From the NCBI RefSeq assembly GCF_016863255.1, contig NZ_BOON01000006.1:186001-250000 (forward strand): 64,000 nucleotides of DNA, read 5' to 3'. The notes below the pieces were generated by a model. It was not told the origin of the DNA. It saw nothing but the letters and a program-made list of their open reading frames with translations, and did no database searches. Both the position numbers and the translations under genes were made by a program. This DNA is from Planosporangium mesophilum (lineage in GTDB: Bacteria; Actinomycetota; Actinomycetes; Mycobacteriales; Micromonosporaceae). Shown one piece after another: positions 42,840 through 51,710 of the stretch (position 1 is its first letter; the number at the start of each line of letters is the position of its first letter).

Positions 42840-42927
42840 CGTCCGTGCATTATACGGACGAACGGCGGCCCTGATCCGGGCGGTTTACCGATCGGCCATC
42901 GTCCGTACGGTCGAGCGTTATACGAGG
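42840..42927. promoter_or_regulatory. Paired CGTCCGT/TATAC blocks upstream of pstS
   Basis: CGTCCGT (42840-42846) pairs with ACGGACG (42854-42860) around GCATTAT. A second CGTCCGT starts exactly 60 bases later at 42900. Both blocks contain TTATACG, at 42850-42856 and 42918-42924. They may be operator or promoter elements additional to the PHO box. Confidence 0.4.
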
Positions 42928-42937
42928 TAGAGAGGCT

Positions 42938-42955
42938 ATTCACCCGCCGTTCACG
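42938..42955 (+). promoter_or_regulatory. PHO-box-like direct repeat before pstS
   Basis: ATTCACC (42938-42944) and GTTCACG (42949-42955) start 11 bases apart, the repeat period of RegX3/PhoP boxes. TAGCGT at 42987-42992 is a plausible -10, placing the box where an activator would sit. Confidence 0.65.
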
Positions 42956-43079
42956 TGAGGCCGGACGGCCGGCAACCTCGCGCTCCTAGCGTTCGCATCA
43001 GTTGATGACCAACGTCAACTCCAGGCCTCGCCGTGGACAACTTCGGGCGAGGTTGGACGTACCCTCCGAAGGGACAGCA

Positions 43080-44186
43080 GTGAACCTGAAGCGCCCCGGC
43101 ATCTTGGCCGCCATCGCGGCCGCGACGCTCGCGCTCGCGGCGTGTGGCTCGGACAACACGAGCAACGCTCCGTCGGACAGTGGCAGTGCCGCCAAGCCGA
43201 CCATCGACTGCAAGACCGGCTCGTTGACCGCTCAGGGCTCCACCGCCCAGGGCAACGCGATGGACGAGTGGATCAAGGCGTACGGCCAGGCCTGCTCCGG
43301 TGCATCCATCAACTACAAGGGCACCGGCTCGGGCGCTGGTATCCAGGCCTTCACCGCCAACACCGCCGACTTCGCCGGCTCGGACTCGGCCCTCAAGGCC
43401 GGCGACGAGCAGACCAAGGCCGACGCGCGGTGCACCGGGGGTAAGGCGATCAACCTTCCGATGGTCATCGGCCCGATCGCCGTGGCGTACAACCTCGACG
43501 GCGTGAAGAACTTGCAGCTCAAGCCGGCCACGCTCGCGAAGATCTTCGCCGGTACGGTCAAGACCTGGGACGACGCCGCGATCAAGGCGGACAACCCGAG
43601 CGCGAGCCTGCCGTCGACCCCGATCACCGCGGTGCACCGGTCGGACTCGTCGGGTACGACCGAGAACTTCACCAAGTACCTGAAGGCCACCGCCCCCACC
43701 GACTGGACGACCGACGCCAGCAAGGACTGGAAGGCCGCCGGCGGTCAGGGTGCCGCCAAGTCCGACGGTGTCGCCGCCGCGGTGAAGCAGACCGCGGGCG
43801 CGATCGGCTACGTCGAGTACTCGTTCGTCCAGGTCAACAGCCTCAACGCCGCCAAGATCCAGAATGGCGCCGGTGAGTACGTCGCGCTGGACGACAAGTC
43901 CGCCGCCAAGGCGGTCGCGGGTGCCCAGGTGGGCGGCACGGGCGACGACCTGAGCCTGAAGATCGACTACGCCACCAAGGAGGCGGGCGCCTACCCGATC
44001 GTCCTGGTTACCTACGAGATCGTCTGCAGCAAGGGCACCCCCGCCGACAAGCTGCCGCTGCTGAAGTCCTTCCTCGGCTTCGTGGCCAGCAAGGACGGCC
44101 AGGCCAAGCTCAGCCAGTTCGGCTACGCTCCGCTGCCGGACACGCTGCAGACCAAGGTCACGGCCTCCATCAACAACATGGCCTGA
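43080..44186 (+). CDS. pstS: Phosphate-binding lipoprotein PstS
   Basis: A 368-residue lipoprotein with a signal peptide ending in lipobox LAAC (LALAACGSDN). The phosphate-binding segments are LTAQGSTAQGNAMDEWIKAY, YKGTGSGAGIQAF and VHRSDSSGTTENFTKYL. It captures phosphate outside and hands it to PstCA. GTG 43080 is chosen since AAGGGACAGCA precedes it and the lipobox then lies at the right distance. Confidence 0.96.
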   Translation: MNLKRPGILAAIAAATLALAACGSDNTSNAPSDSGSAAKPTIDCKTGSLTAQGSTAQGNAMDEWIKAYGQACSGASINYKGTGSGAGIQAFTANTADFAGSDSALKAGDEQTKADARCTGGKAINLPMVIGPIAVAYNLDGVKNLQLKPATLAKIFAGTVKTWDDAAIKADNPSASLPSTPITAVHRSDSSGTTENFTKYLKATAPTDWTTDASKDWKAAGGQGAAKSDGVAAAVKQTAGAIGYVEYSFVQVNSLNAAKIQNGAGEYVALDDKSAAKAVAGAQVGGTGDDLSLKIDYATKEAGAYPIVLVTYEIVCSKGTPADKLPLLKSFLGFVASKDGQAKLSQFGYAPLPDTLQTKVTASINNMA

Positions 44187-44203
44187 CAGACAGGACACGA
44201 CAA

Positions 44204-45202
44204 GTGAGCCAGCAATCGCTCACCACCACCCCCGCCGGCGCCCAGGGCGCGGGCGGGGGTGGTGCGTTGCCCAGGGGCAGCCGCCTGGGCGCCGAGAAGC
44301 TCTTCCGCGGCCTCGCCACAGCGGCGGGCTCGACCGTCCTCGTGATCATCGTCGCGATCGCCGCCTTCCTGATCGTGCAGGCGGTACCGGCGCTGCGCGC
44401 GGACTCGGAGAACTTCTTCACCTTCCAGTCGTGGTTCGCCAACGACGACCCGCCGAAGTTCGGTATCGCCGCCATCGCGTTCGGTACCGTCCTGACCTCG
44501 GCGTTGGCCCTGATCATGGCGGTCCCGGTAGCCCTGGGCATCGCCCTGTGCCTCACGCACTACGCCCACCGGCGGGTCGCCAGCACGCTCGGCTTCTTCA
44601 TCGACCTGCTGGCCGCCGTCCCCAGCGTGGTGTTCGGCCTCTGGGGGCGCGACTACTTCCGCGGCCCGGTCGGTGACTTCTCGAAGTTCCTGCACGACCA
44701 CTTCGGCTGGATCCCGCTCTTCGGCGGCGGTGGCCCGTACGGCAACTCGATCCTGCTCGGGTCGATCGTGCTCGCCATCATGGTGCTGCCGATCGTGACC
44801 TCGCTGTCGCGCGAGGTCTTCGCGCAGACCCCGGCGCAGAACGAGGAGGCGGCGCTGGCCCTGGGCGCCACGAAGTGGGAGATGATCCGCACCGCGGTCC
44901 TCCCGTACGGCAAGCCGGGCATCATCGCCTCGGTCATGCTGGGCCTCGGGCGGGCGCTGGGCGAGACCATCGCGCTCGCCCTGACCCTCGGCGCCGTGTA
45001 CAACGTCTCCTTCGACCTGCTCGGCACCGGCGGCAACACGATCGCGGCCAACATCGCGCTGAAGTTCGCCGAGGCGAACCCGACCGGCCGCAGCGCACTG
45101 ATCGCCTCCGGCCTGGTGCTCTTCGCCATCACTCTGGTGGTCAACATGACGGCTCGGGCCATCGTGTACCGGCGCCGCGAGTTCGTGGGAGGTGCGGCAT
45201 GA
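44204..45202 (+). CDS. pstC: Phosphate ABC transporter permease PstC
   Basis: A 332-residue permease with about six membrane segments. The EAA-type loop is EEAALALGATKWEMIRTAVL, and GLWGRDYFRGPVGDF is a PstC-like outer loop. It forms the channel with PstA. It starts 17 bases after pstS and its stop overlaps the pstA start by 4 bases. Confidence 0.95.
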   Translation: MSQQSLTTTPAGAQGAGGGGALPRGSRLGAEKLFRGLATAAGSTVLVIIVAIAAFLIVQAVPALRADSENFFTFQSWFANDDPPKFGIAAIAFGTVLTSALALIMAVPVALGIALCLTHYAHRRVASTLGFFIDLLAAVPSVVFGLWGRDYFRGPVGDFSKFLHDHFGWIPLFGGGGPYGNSILLGSIVLAIMVLPIVTSLSREVFAQTPAQNEEAALALGATKWEMIRTAVLPYGKPGIIASVMLGLGRALGETIALALTLGAVYNVSFDLLGTGGNTIAANIALKFAEANPTGRSALIASGLVLFAITLVVNMTARAIVYRRREFVGGAA

Positions 45203-46272
45203 CGGTCGGGTCCCACTCCGCGAGAACGCGGGTCAACCTGAAGGCCCAGCGGCTGCCGAAGTGGGCGCCGGCCGCGCTCGGTGCCGGCGCGATCGGCGTC
45301 GCGGCCCTGGCGGTCCACGCCACGGGCTTCGGTGGACCCGTCCTCACCGGTGTCACCGCCGCGCTGCTGTTCGTCGTCGGGCTGGCGGTCCTCTCCGCCG
45401 TTGTCGAGGGCGGACGCACGTCCCGCGACCGGATCGCCACCTCCCTGGTGTACGCGGCGTTCGTGCTGGCCCTGGCGCCCCTGCTCTCCATGGCGTTCAC
45501 CCTGCTGAGCAAGGGCACCGAGCGGCTCAACGGGTACTTCCTGGGCGTGTCGATGAAGGGCGTCAGCGCGTTCGACGACGCGGGTGGCGCGTACCACGCG
45601 ATCATCGGCACCCTGGAGCAGGCCGGCATCGCCACCCTCATCACGGTGCCGCTGGGCGTCCTCGGCGCGATCTACATCGTCGAGTACGGCCGCGGCCGCC
45701 TGGCCACGCTGATCCGCTTCTTCGTCGATGTGATGACGGGCATCCCCTCCATCGTGGCCGGCCTGTTCATCCTCGCGTTCTGGGTGCTCATCGTCTCGCC
45801 GTACCTCAACAACGGGCGGCCCGAGTACTCCGGCTTCGCGGCGGCCCTGGCACTGTCCGTGCTGATGCTGCCGACGGTCGTGCGCTCGACCGAGGAGATG
45901 CTGCGACTGGTACCCGGCGCGCTGCGCGAGGGCGCGTACGCGCTGGGCATACCCCAATGGAAGACGATCGTGCGGATCGTGCTGCCGACGGCAGCGCCCG
46001 GCATCGTGACCGGCGTCATGCTCGCGGTGGCCCGTGCCTGCGGCGAGACCGCGCCGGTGATCCTGGTTGCGTTGGGTAATCCTGCCATCAACTTCAACCC
46101 CCTCTCGGGCGGCCAGTCGTCGCTGTCCCTGTACGTCTACGAGCAGGCCGGCACCGCGTCGAAGTACGCGCCCGGCCGAGCCTGGGCCGGCGCGCTGACG
46201 CTGGTGGTCCTGGTCCTCACCCTCACCGTCGCCGCGAAGCTGCTCGCCCGGCGTAACAAGTTGGCTCGATAG
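45199..46272 (+). CDS. pstA: Phosphate ABC transporter permease PstA
   Basis: A 357-residue permease. ATG 45199 is chosen because it forms ATGA with the pstC stop and GGGAGG lies 9 bases upstream. The EAA loop is [20 protein letters not shown], with [18 protein letters not shown] as a typical PstA segment. The N-terminal 60 residues include two additional hydrophobic segments relative to E. coli PstA, as in actinobacteria. Confidence 0.95.
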   Translation: MTVGSHSARTRVNLKAQRLPKWAPAALGAGAIGVAALAVHATGFGGPVLTGVTAALLFVVGLAVLSAVVEGGRTSRDRIATSLVYAAFVLALAPLLSMAFTLLSKGTERLNGYFLGVSMKGVSAFDDAGGAYHAIIGTLEQAGIATLITVPLGVLGAIYIVEYGRGRLATLIRFFVDVMTGIPSIVAGLFILAFWVLIVSPYLNNGRPEYSGFAAALALSVLMLPTVVRSTEEMLRLVPGALREGAYALGIPQWKTIVRIVLPTAAPGIVTGVMLAVARACGETAPVILVALGNPAINFNPLSGGQSSLSLYVYEQAGTASKYAPGRAWAGALTLVVLVLTLTVAAKLLARRNKLAR

Positions 46273-46283
46273 GAGTGCGCACC

Positions 46284-47060
46284 ATGGCCAAGCGCATCGA
46301 AGCCGTCAACGTCTCGGCGTACTACGGTTCGTTCCGGGCGATCGACAACATCACGATGACGATCGAGCCCAAGTCCGTGACGGCCCTGATCGGGCCGTCC
46401 GGCTGCGGGAAGTCGACCTTCCTGCGGTCGATCAACCGCATGCACGAGGTACTGCCGGGCGCGAAGGTCGACGGCCAGTTGATGATCGACGGGCAGAACA
46501 TCTACGACCGCGACATCGACGTGACGGCCGTACGCCGCACGATCGGCATGGTGTTCCAGCGGCCCAACCCGTTCCCGACCATGTCCATCTACGACAACGT
46601 GGTCGCCGGGTTGAAGCTCAACGGGGTGCGCCGCAAGGCCGCCCTGGACGACGCCTGCGAGAAGGCCCTGCGCGGCGCCAACCTCTGGAACGAGGTGAAG
46701 GACCGCCTGAACCGGCCGGGCGCCGGCCTGTCCGGTGGACAGCAGCAGCGGCTCTGCATCGCCCGGGCCATCGCGGTCGAGCCGCAGGTCGTACTGATGG
46801 ACGAGCCGTGCTCGGCCCTCGACCCGATCTCGACGCTCGCGATCGAGGACCTCATCGCCGAGCTGAAGAACCAGTACACGATCGTGATCGTGACCCACAA
46901 CATGCAGCAGGCCGCCCGGGTCTCCGACCGGACCGGCTTCTTCTCGATCGACTCCACCGGCGAGCCGGGTCGCCTCATCGAGTACGACGACACGGCGAAG
47001 ATCTTCACCAACCCGTCGGTGAAGCGGACCGAGGACTACATCACCGGCCGCTTCGGCTGA
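46284..47060 (+). CDS. pstB: Phosphate ABC transporter ATPase PstB
   Basis: A 258-residue ATPase. Walker A is GPSGCGKST, the signature LSGGQQQR, Walker [13 protein letters not shown] and the switch His in IVTHN. It powers phosphate import through PstCA and helps signal to PhoU and SenX3. ATG 46284 has AGGAG 8 bases upstream; GTG 46275 overlaps that site and is less likely. Confidence 0.96.
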   Translation: MAKRIEAVNVSAYYGSFRAIDNITMTIEPKSVTALIGPSGCGKSTFLRSINRMHEVLPGAKVDGQLMIDGQNIYDRDIDVTAVRRTIGMVFQRPNPFPTMSIYDNVVAGLKLNGVRRKAALDDACEKALRGANLWNEVKDRLNRPGAGLSGGQQQRLCIARAIAVEPQVVLMDEPCSALDPISTLAIEDLIAELKNQYTIVIVTHNMQQAARVSDRTGFFSIDSTGEPGRLIEYDDTAKIFTNPSVKRTEDYITGRFG

Positions 47061-47077
47061 TCCGCGCCGTTGCCTGA

Positions 47078-47111
47078 CGGCGGGGCCGCACCGGGTGGTG
47101 CGGCCCCGCCG
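47078..47111 (+). terminator. Terminator after pstB, bidirectional
   Basis: A 15-bp perfect stem, CGGCGGGGCCGCACC (47078-47092) with GGTGCGGCCCCGCCG (47097-47111), closes on a GGGT loop between the convergent pstB and NUDIX genes. Confidence 0.85.
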
Positions 47112-47138
47112 CCCTTGTCAGTCCCAAGGATGACGCTG

Positions 47139-47945
47139 TCAGTCCGTCGGGATCACCAGGCGCCCCTCCGCGGCGTCGAGGTCGATGTAGGGCCGCACCG
47201 GCGTCGTCACGTCGCGCTCCGAGCGCATGGCGTCGTCCACGGTCGGGTACCCGCGCAGGCCGCGCAGCGTCACCACGGTCGGCGGCAGCATGAGCAGGTT
47301 GGTCAGGTCCTCCGGCCGCCCCCAGACGACGTGCTCGGCCTCGCCGCCCACGTCGCGGGTGACCTGCCGCTCCGGCAGCCGGGCCAGGAAGAAGTACGTG
47401 TCGTAGCGCCGGGGCTCGAACTCCGGCGTCAGCCACCGCGCCCACGGCGTCAGCAGGTCGCTGCGTACGACCAGGCCACGCTCGGCGAGCAGCTCGGCGA
47501 AGCCGATCTCGCGCGCGATGAGCGCCACCCGAGCCGACTCCCACTCCTCGCCGGAGACGTCGCCGACGACCGTCGAGGCGTCCGGGCCGGCCAGCAGGAC
47601 CCCCGACTCCTCGAACACCTCGCGGACGGCCGCGCTGACGACCGCGCGGGCCGACGGCTCGTCCAGCCCGAGCCGGGCCGCCCACTCGGCCGGGGGCGGC
47701 CCCGCCCAGGCCGGCTGTACGGCGGCGTCGCGAGGGTCGACCGTACCGCCGGGGAAGGCGTGCATGCCGGCGGCGAAGGCCATGGTCGAGGCCCGGCGCA
47801 TCAGGTACACCTCGGGGCCGAGGTCCCCGGTGCGCAGCAGCAGGACCGTGCTCGCCAGCTTCGGGGTCACGGGCTCCGCGCCGGCATCGTAGAAGTCGAG
47901 GGCATGCTTGCGCAGCCCGGCCGGCACCGGGAAGTACTCAGTCAC
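47139..47945 (-). CDS. NUDIX hydrolase with split Nudix box
   Basis: A 268-residue NUDT19-like protein. The Nudix box is interrupted: AFPGGTVDPRD, then an insertion of about 30 residues, then AAVREVFEESGVLL with the catalytic REVFEE core. Such proteins hydrolyse CoA or other nucleoside diphosphate derivatives. The GTG start follows a leaderless -10. Confidence 0.88.
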   Translation of the reverse strand: MTEYFPVPAGLRKHALDFYDAGAEPVTPKLASTVLLLRTGDLGPEVYLMRRASTMAFAAGMHAFPGGTVDPRDAAVQPAWAGPPPAEWAARLGLDEPSARAVVSAAVREVFEESGVLLAGPDASTVVGDVSGEEWESARVALIAREIGFAELLAERGLVVRSDLLTPWARWLTPEFEPRRYDTYFFLARLPERQVTRDVGGEAEHVVWGRPEDLTNLLMLPPTVVTLRGLRGYPTVDDAMRSERDVTTPVRPYIDLDAAEGRLVIPTD

Positions 47946-47951
47946 GTCGCG

Positions 47952-47957
47952 AGCCTA
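47952..47957 (-). promoter_or_regulatory. Leaderless -10 element of the NUDIX gene
   Basis: TAGGCT on the minus strand, 6 bases before GTG 47945, next to the repeat element at 47966-48040. Confidence 0.55.
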
Positions 47958-47965
47958 TCGTTCTT

Positions 47966-48040
47966 GATCGTCACGACTTCCCTTGAGTTGTGGCCCCGCC
48001 GGGCTGCGGCGACCACGACTTTCGACACGTTGTGACGATC
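47966..48040. repeat. Nested inverted repeat, GATCGTCAC family (copy 2)
   Basis: Outer arms GATCGTCAC (47966-47974) and GTGACGATC (48032-48040) enclose a decayed inner stem (AGTTGTGGCC... GGCGACCACGACT). The layout matches copy 1 at 17924-18002. This copy lies between two divergent promoters. Confidence 0.75.
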
Positions 48041-48049
48041 TTCGACGGC

Positions 48050-48055
48050 TAGGGT
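48050..48055 (+). promoter_or_regulatory. Leaderless -10 element of the Gfo/Idh/MocA gene
   Basis: TAGGGT, 6 bases before ATG 48062 (or directly before GTG 48056). Confidence 0.5.
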
Positions 48056-48061
48056 GTGACC

Positions 48062-49042
48062 ATGAGCGATCCGATCCGCTGGGGGATCCTGGCCACCGGC
48101 GCCATCGCGCGCGCCTTCGTCGCCGACCTCTCGCTGGTGCCCGACGCCGAGGTGGCCGCGGTCGGCTCGCGCAGCCAGGAGGCGGCCGACCGGTTCGCGG
48201 CGGCGCGGGGGATCCCCCGCGCGTACGGCTCCTGGCAGGACCTCGCCAGCGACCCCGACATCGACGTCGTCTACGTGGCCACCCCGCACTCGGCCCACTA
48301 CGCCGCCGCCCTGACCTGCCTGCGGGCGGGCAAGGCGGTGCTCTGCGAGAAGCCGCTGACCCTCAACCTCGCCCAGGCCGAGGAGCTGGTGGAGACCGCC
48401 CGCGCGGCCGGTGTCTTCCTGATGGAGGCGATGTGGATGCGGTGTATCCCGGCGATCCACACGCTCTGTGGCCTGATCGCCGACGGGGCGATCGGGGAGG
48501 TGACCGCGGTCCACGCCGACTTCGGCATCGCCGACCCGGTGGAGGCCACGCACCGGCTACGCGCCCCCGAACTGGGCGGTGGCGCCCTGCTGGACCTCGG
48601 CGTCTACCCGGTGACCTTCGCGCACCTCATCCTCGGCGCCCCCGACCACGTCGAGGGCTGGGCGCGTCTGTCCCCCGAAGGCGTCGACGAGAACACCGGC
48701 ATGACCTTCGGGTACGCGTCCGGAGCGCTCGCCTCGCTCACCTGCTCCCTGGTCGGCGACTCGGCCCGCACCGCCACCGTCACCGGTACCCGCGGGCGCG
48801 TCGAGCTGCCTCGCGACTTCTACCGGGCGGCCGGCTTCACCCTGGTACGGGGTGAAGCCGCGCCCGAGTACATCCCGGTCCCGTTCGACGGCCTGGGGTA
48901 CCACTTCGAGGCCGCCGAGGTGCAGCGCTGCCTGCGTGAAGGGCTCACCGAGAGCCCGGTCGTACCGCTGGCAGAGACGCTCGCGGTGATGTCGACCCTC
49001 GACGCCGTCCGGGACCGGATCGGCGTCGAGTACCCCGCCTGA
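48062..49042 (+). CDS. Gfo/Idh/MocA-family oxidoreductase
   Basis: A 326-residue NAD(P)-dependent dehydrogenase. The Rossmann motif is WGILATGAIARAFVADL, the family EKP motif is VLCEKPLTLN, and the C-terminal catalytic region has GGGALLDLGVYPVTF. It may oxidise a sugar, inositol or trans-dihydrodiol; the substrate is not predictable. It is monocistronic and converges on the Pit transporter with a 6-base gap. Confidence 0.9.
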   Translation: MSDPIRWGILATGAIARAFVADLSLVPDAEVAAVGSRSQEAADRFAAARGIPRAYGSWQDLASDPDIDVVYVATPHSAHYAAALTCLRAGKAVLCEKPLTLNLAQAEELVETARAAGVFLMEAMWMRCIPAIHTLCGLIADGAIGEVTAVHADFGIADPVEATHRLRAPELGGGALLDLGVYPVTFAHLILGAPDHVEGWARLSPEGVDENTGMTFGYASGALASLTCSLVGDSARTATVTGTRGRVELPRDFYRAAGFTLVRGEAAPEYIPVPFDGLGYHFEAAEVQRCLREGLTESPVVPLAETLAVMSTLDAVRDRIGVEYPA

Positions 49043-49048
49043 GCCGCC

Positions 49049-50056
49049 TTACCGGAAGAGCGGGCGGACCAGGAAGTACGCCAGGACCGCGATCGTCGCC
49101 GCCGCCGGGAACGTCAGGATCCACGCCGCCACGATGTTGCCGGCGACGCCCCACCGTACCGAGGACAGCCGCTTGGTCGCGCCCACACCCATGATCGCGG
49201 AGGTGATGGTGTGCGTGGTCGAGATCGGCGCCTTGAGCACCAGCGCGTTGAAGAAGAGCACCGCACTGGCCACCGTCTCGGCGGCGAAGCCCTCGGCCGG
49301 GCCGAGGTCGATCACGCGGCGGCCGAGGGTACGGATGATGCGCCAGCCGCCCGAGTAGGTGCCCAGCGCCAGCACCGTGGCCGACGTGATGAACACCCAC
49401 CAGGGGATGTGGTCGCGGCTGGTCTGGAAACCGCCGGTGTACAGCGCCAGTACGATGATGCCCATCGTCTTCGCCGCGTCCTGCATGCCGTGGCCGACCG
49501 CCATCGCGGTCGCGGAGACGGTCTGCGCGACCCGGAAGCCCCGGTTGAGCTTCGCCGGGTGACCCTTCCGGAAGATCCACAGGACCGCCAGCATCACCAG
49601 GAAGCCGAGGACGAGGCCGACGATCGGCGACAGCACCATCGGGATGATCACCTTGGTCGTGATGATCTCCCAGTGCACCACGCCGTCGGCGGCGAACAGG
49701 GTGGCGCCGACCAGTCCACCGAAAAGCGCGTGCGACGAGGACGACGGCAGCCCGAAGTACCAGGTGATGAGGTTCCAGGCGATGGCGCCGAGCACCCCGG
49801 AGAACACCACGCCGAGGCTGGCCGTCCCCTTGGGCAGGGTGACCAGCCCCTCGCCCACGGTCTTCGCGACCCCGGCGCCGAAGTAGGCGCCGACGAGGTT
49901 GCCGACGGCCGCCACCGCGAGGGCGACCCGCGGCGTCAGCGCGCGGGTCGACACCGAGGTGGCGATGGCGTTGGCCGCGTCGTGGAAGCCGTTGGTGTAG
50001 TCGAAGACCATCGAGACTGCGATGACCGCGAGGACCGCGACGAATGCTGCGGTCAC
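49049..50056 (-). CDS. pit: Inorganic phosphate transporter, PiT family
   Basis: A 335-residue permease with the PiT repeat motif twice: FDYTNGFHDAANAIATSV in the N-terminal half and AVGHGMQDAAKTMGIIVLAL in the C-terminal half. About ten hydrophobic segments are present. It imports metal-phosphate with protons at low affinity. It lies 3 bases after its DUF47 partner gene, so both are cotranscribed. The GTG has GGAG upstream. It adds a second phosphate route beside PstSCAB. Confidence 0.93.
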   Translation of the reverse strand: MTAAFVAVLAVIAVSMVFDYTNGFHDAANAIATSVSTRALTPRVALAVAAVGNLVGAYFGAGVAKTVGEGLVTLPKGTASLGVVFSGVLGAIAWNLITWYFGLPSSSSHALFGGLVGATLFAADGVVHWEIITTKVIIPMVLSPIVGLVLGFLVMLAVLWIFRKGHPAKLNRGFRVAQTVSATAMAVGHGMQDAAKTMGIIVLALYTGGFQTSRDHIPWWVFITSATVLALGTYSGGWRIIRTLGRRVIDLGPAEGFAAETVASAVLFFNALVLKAPISTTHTITSAIMGVGATKRLSSVRWGVAGNIVAAWILTFPAAATIAVLAYFLVRPLFR

Positions 50057-50059
50057 GCG

Positions 50060-50686
50060 TCAGGACTCCTTCACTGCGATGGTCTCGACCGTGTTCGCCA
50101 CGTGCTCGAACGCGTCGCAGGCCGCCTCCAGCTCGTCGGCGACCTCCTTCATCTTCAGGACGGTCAGCGCGTCGTACTCGCCGGAGAACAGGCGCACCAG
50201 CAGCATCCGGTAGGCCCGGTCGCCCTCGTTCTCCAGCCGGTTGCACTCCACCCAGTACTCGCTGAGGTCCTTCATGGTCTTCAGCCGCGGCATCGCGGCG
50301 GCGGTCAGCTTGGCCTGCTGGTCGAGCACGTCGACGATCTCGTGCACCTCCCGGGGCAGCGACGGCAGCTTGGTCAGCCCGTACAGGTAGAGCAGGCTAC
50401 CCACGGCCTCCAGGTGGTCCATCACGTCGTCGAGCAGCGACCCGAGCCGGTAGATGTCCTCCCGGTCGAACGGCGTGATGAACGACGTGTTGATCTTTTT
50501 GTACAGCTCGTGGGTGATCGCATCACTGTCGTGCTCGACCTCGACCAGCCGCTCGCTGATCGACTGCACGTCGGCGCCGGGTAGGGCCAACTCGTTGAGC
50601 AGCTCGGTGCCCCGGACGAGGTTCGCCGCGGCCTTGCTGAAGAACTCGTAGAACGCGTCGTCACTGGGACGCAGCTTGAATCGCAC
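50060..50686 (-). CDS. DUF47 PhoU-like partner of the Pit transporter
   Basis: A 208-residue all-helical PhoU-fold protein. The acidic helices are VEVEHDSDAITHELYKKI and FDREDIYRLGSLLDDVMDHLE, with VECNRLENEGDRAYRMLLVR near the C-terminus. The family is almost always encoded with Pit genes and probably modulates their activity. GTG 50686 has GAGGTCAG upstream. Confidence 0.9.
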   Translation of the reverse strand: MRFKLRPSDDAFYEFFSKAAANLVRGTELLNELALPGADVQSISERLVEVEHDSDAITHELYKKINTSFITPFDREDIYRLGSLLDDVMDHLEAVGSLLYLYGLTKLPSLPREVHEIVDVLDQQAKLTAAAMPRLKTMKDLSEYWVECNRLENEGDRAYRMLLVRLFSGEYDALTVLKMKEVADELEAACDAFEHVANTVETIAVKES

Positions 50687-50940
50687 GGTCTGACCTCGTC
50701 ACGACGATGGGATGCCGTTTGGCACGATGGGGCTTCACGAATGCTAGGCAACGCTGAAATCGTCCGTGCGCCCGCCTTCACCGGTCCATTCCAACACCCG
50801 GACAAATACCCGTAGTTGGCACCGGTCCCACAGCTCATGCCGCGGCCGGCGCCGCAGCCGAATGCGTGGCAGGGAAGTCCTCCTCCATGAACGGTCACGG
50901 GGAGGAGGGCGGCGGCGCTACGGATGTGACGTGTCGCGCG

Positions 50941-51474
50941 TCACGCGACGTGGATCTGGCCGAAGTCCCGGGCCACCACGTCCAACCAGCGCTGGTACAC
51001 GCGATCGAAAGGCTCGATGCGCTCGGTCAGGGCGGTGGCCAACTCCTCGGCGGCGGCCCAGGCCCGGTCGATGACCTCGGGTGGGTACCCGTACCGCACC
51101 TGGTGCACGGCGAACTCGTCCTCGTCGAGGATCTGCACGGTGCCGGTACGGCGCCGCCGCACGTCCAGGTCGAGATCCACCATGGTCACCACGTCGGGGG
51201 TGGGCCAGGTCGGCACGGTGGTGATGTCGCAGTACACGTCGGTGCGGTGCGGGGCGGCGTTGAACAGCGCGGTCCACCAGCCGTCCCGGGGGAACAGCAT
51301 CACGTGGTCGTGCTCGGCCGGGTTGACCCGCTGCTCGCCCCGCGACACCGGCGTGCCCGCCGCACCGCCGACCCAGACGCCGAACTCGTCCTCGCCCAGG
51401 AGGCGACCCGGTTGGTTCCAGTGCAACGAGCCGTCGTACTTGCGATACACCACCCGTACGAGATCGCCTGCCAC
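50941..51474 (-). CDS. DUF402 protein (FomD-like hydrolase fold)
   Basis: A 177-residue protein of the DUF402 family. Typical are LVRVVYRKYDGSLHWN, the acidic metal-binding stretch VVTMVDLDLDVRR, and LDEDEFAVHQVRYGYP. Related enzymes hydrolyse nucleotidyl-phosphonates or nucleoside diphosphates. The GTG start follows TAGGGT by 6 bases. The 254 bases between it and the DUF47 gene hold nothing I can name. Confidence 0.87.
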   Translation of the reverse strand: MAGDLVRVVYRKYDGSLHWNQPGRLLGEDEFGVWVGGAAGTPVSRGEQRVNPAEHDHVMLFPRDGWWTALFNAAPHRTDVYCDITTVPTWPTPDVVTMVDLDLDVRRRRTGTVQILDEDEFAVHQVRYGYPPEVIDRAWAAAEELATALTERIEPFDRVYQRWLDVVARDFGQIHVA

Positions 51475-51480
51475 GAGACC

Positions 51481-51486
51481 ACCCTA
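51481..51486 (-). promoter_or_regulatory. Leaderless -10 element of the DUF402 gene
   Basis: TAGGGT on the minus strand, 6 bases before GTG 51474. Confidence 0.55.
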
Positions 51487-51641
51487 TCGATCATCCTCGC
51501 TGACCGGACGCGCCATGAGGCGCGCATCGACGCATGTTGACCAAGATTCGCGCGTGCGGGTTACGCGCGTGCACACGGCCGCAAGACACCATGCCAAGCG
51601 TACGCGTCGCGCACAAGTCGGTACCGAACGTGGGTTTGGCC

Positions 51642-51671
51642 TGTGGACAACGAACACCACGCTGTGGACAA
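51642..51671 (+). promoter_or_regulatory. Two DnaA-box sequences upstream of the helicase
   Basis: TGTGGACAA occurs at 51642-51650 and 51663-51671, the complement of the DnaA box TTGTCCACA preferred in high-GC actinobacteria. The copies start 21 bases apart, two helical turns, and lie 40-70 bases before the start codon. Confidence 0.55.
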
Positions 51672-51710
51672 CCGACCAACGGTCGTGTTGAGCGGGTAGC
51701 CTGCCTTCCC

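Noticed and set aside
50687-50940. Small gene or RNA between the DUF47 and DUF402 genes
   Set aside because: Short frames exist, but none has a ribosome binding site, leaderless -10 or recognisable product, and no strong hairpin is evident.
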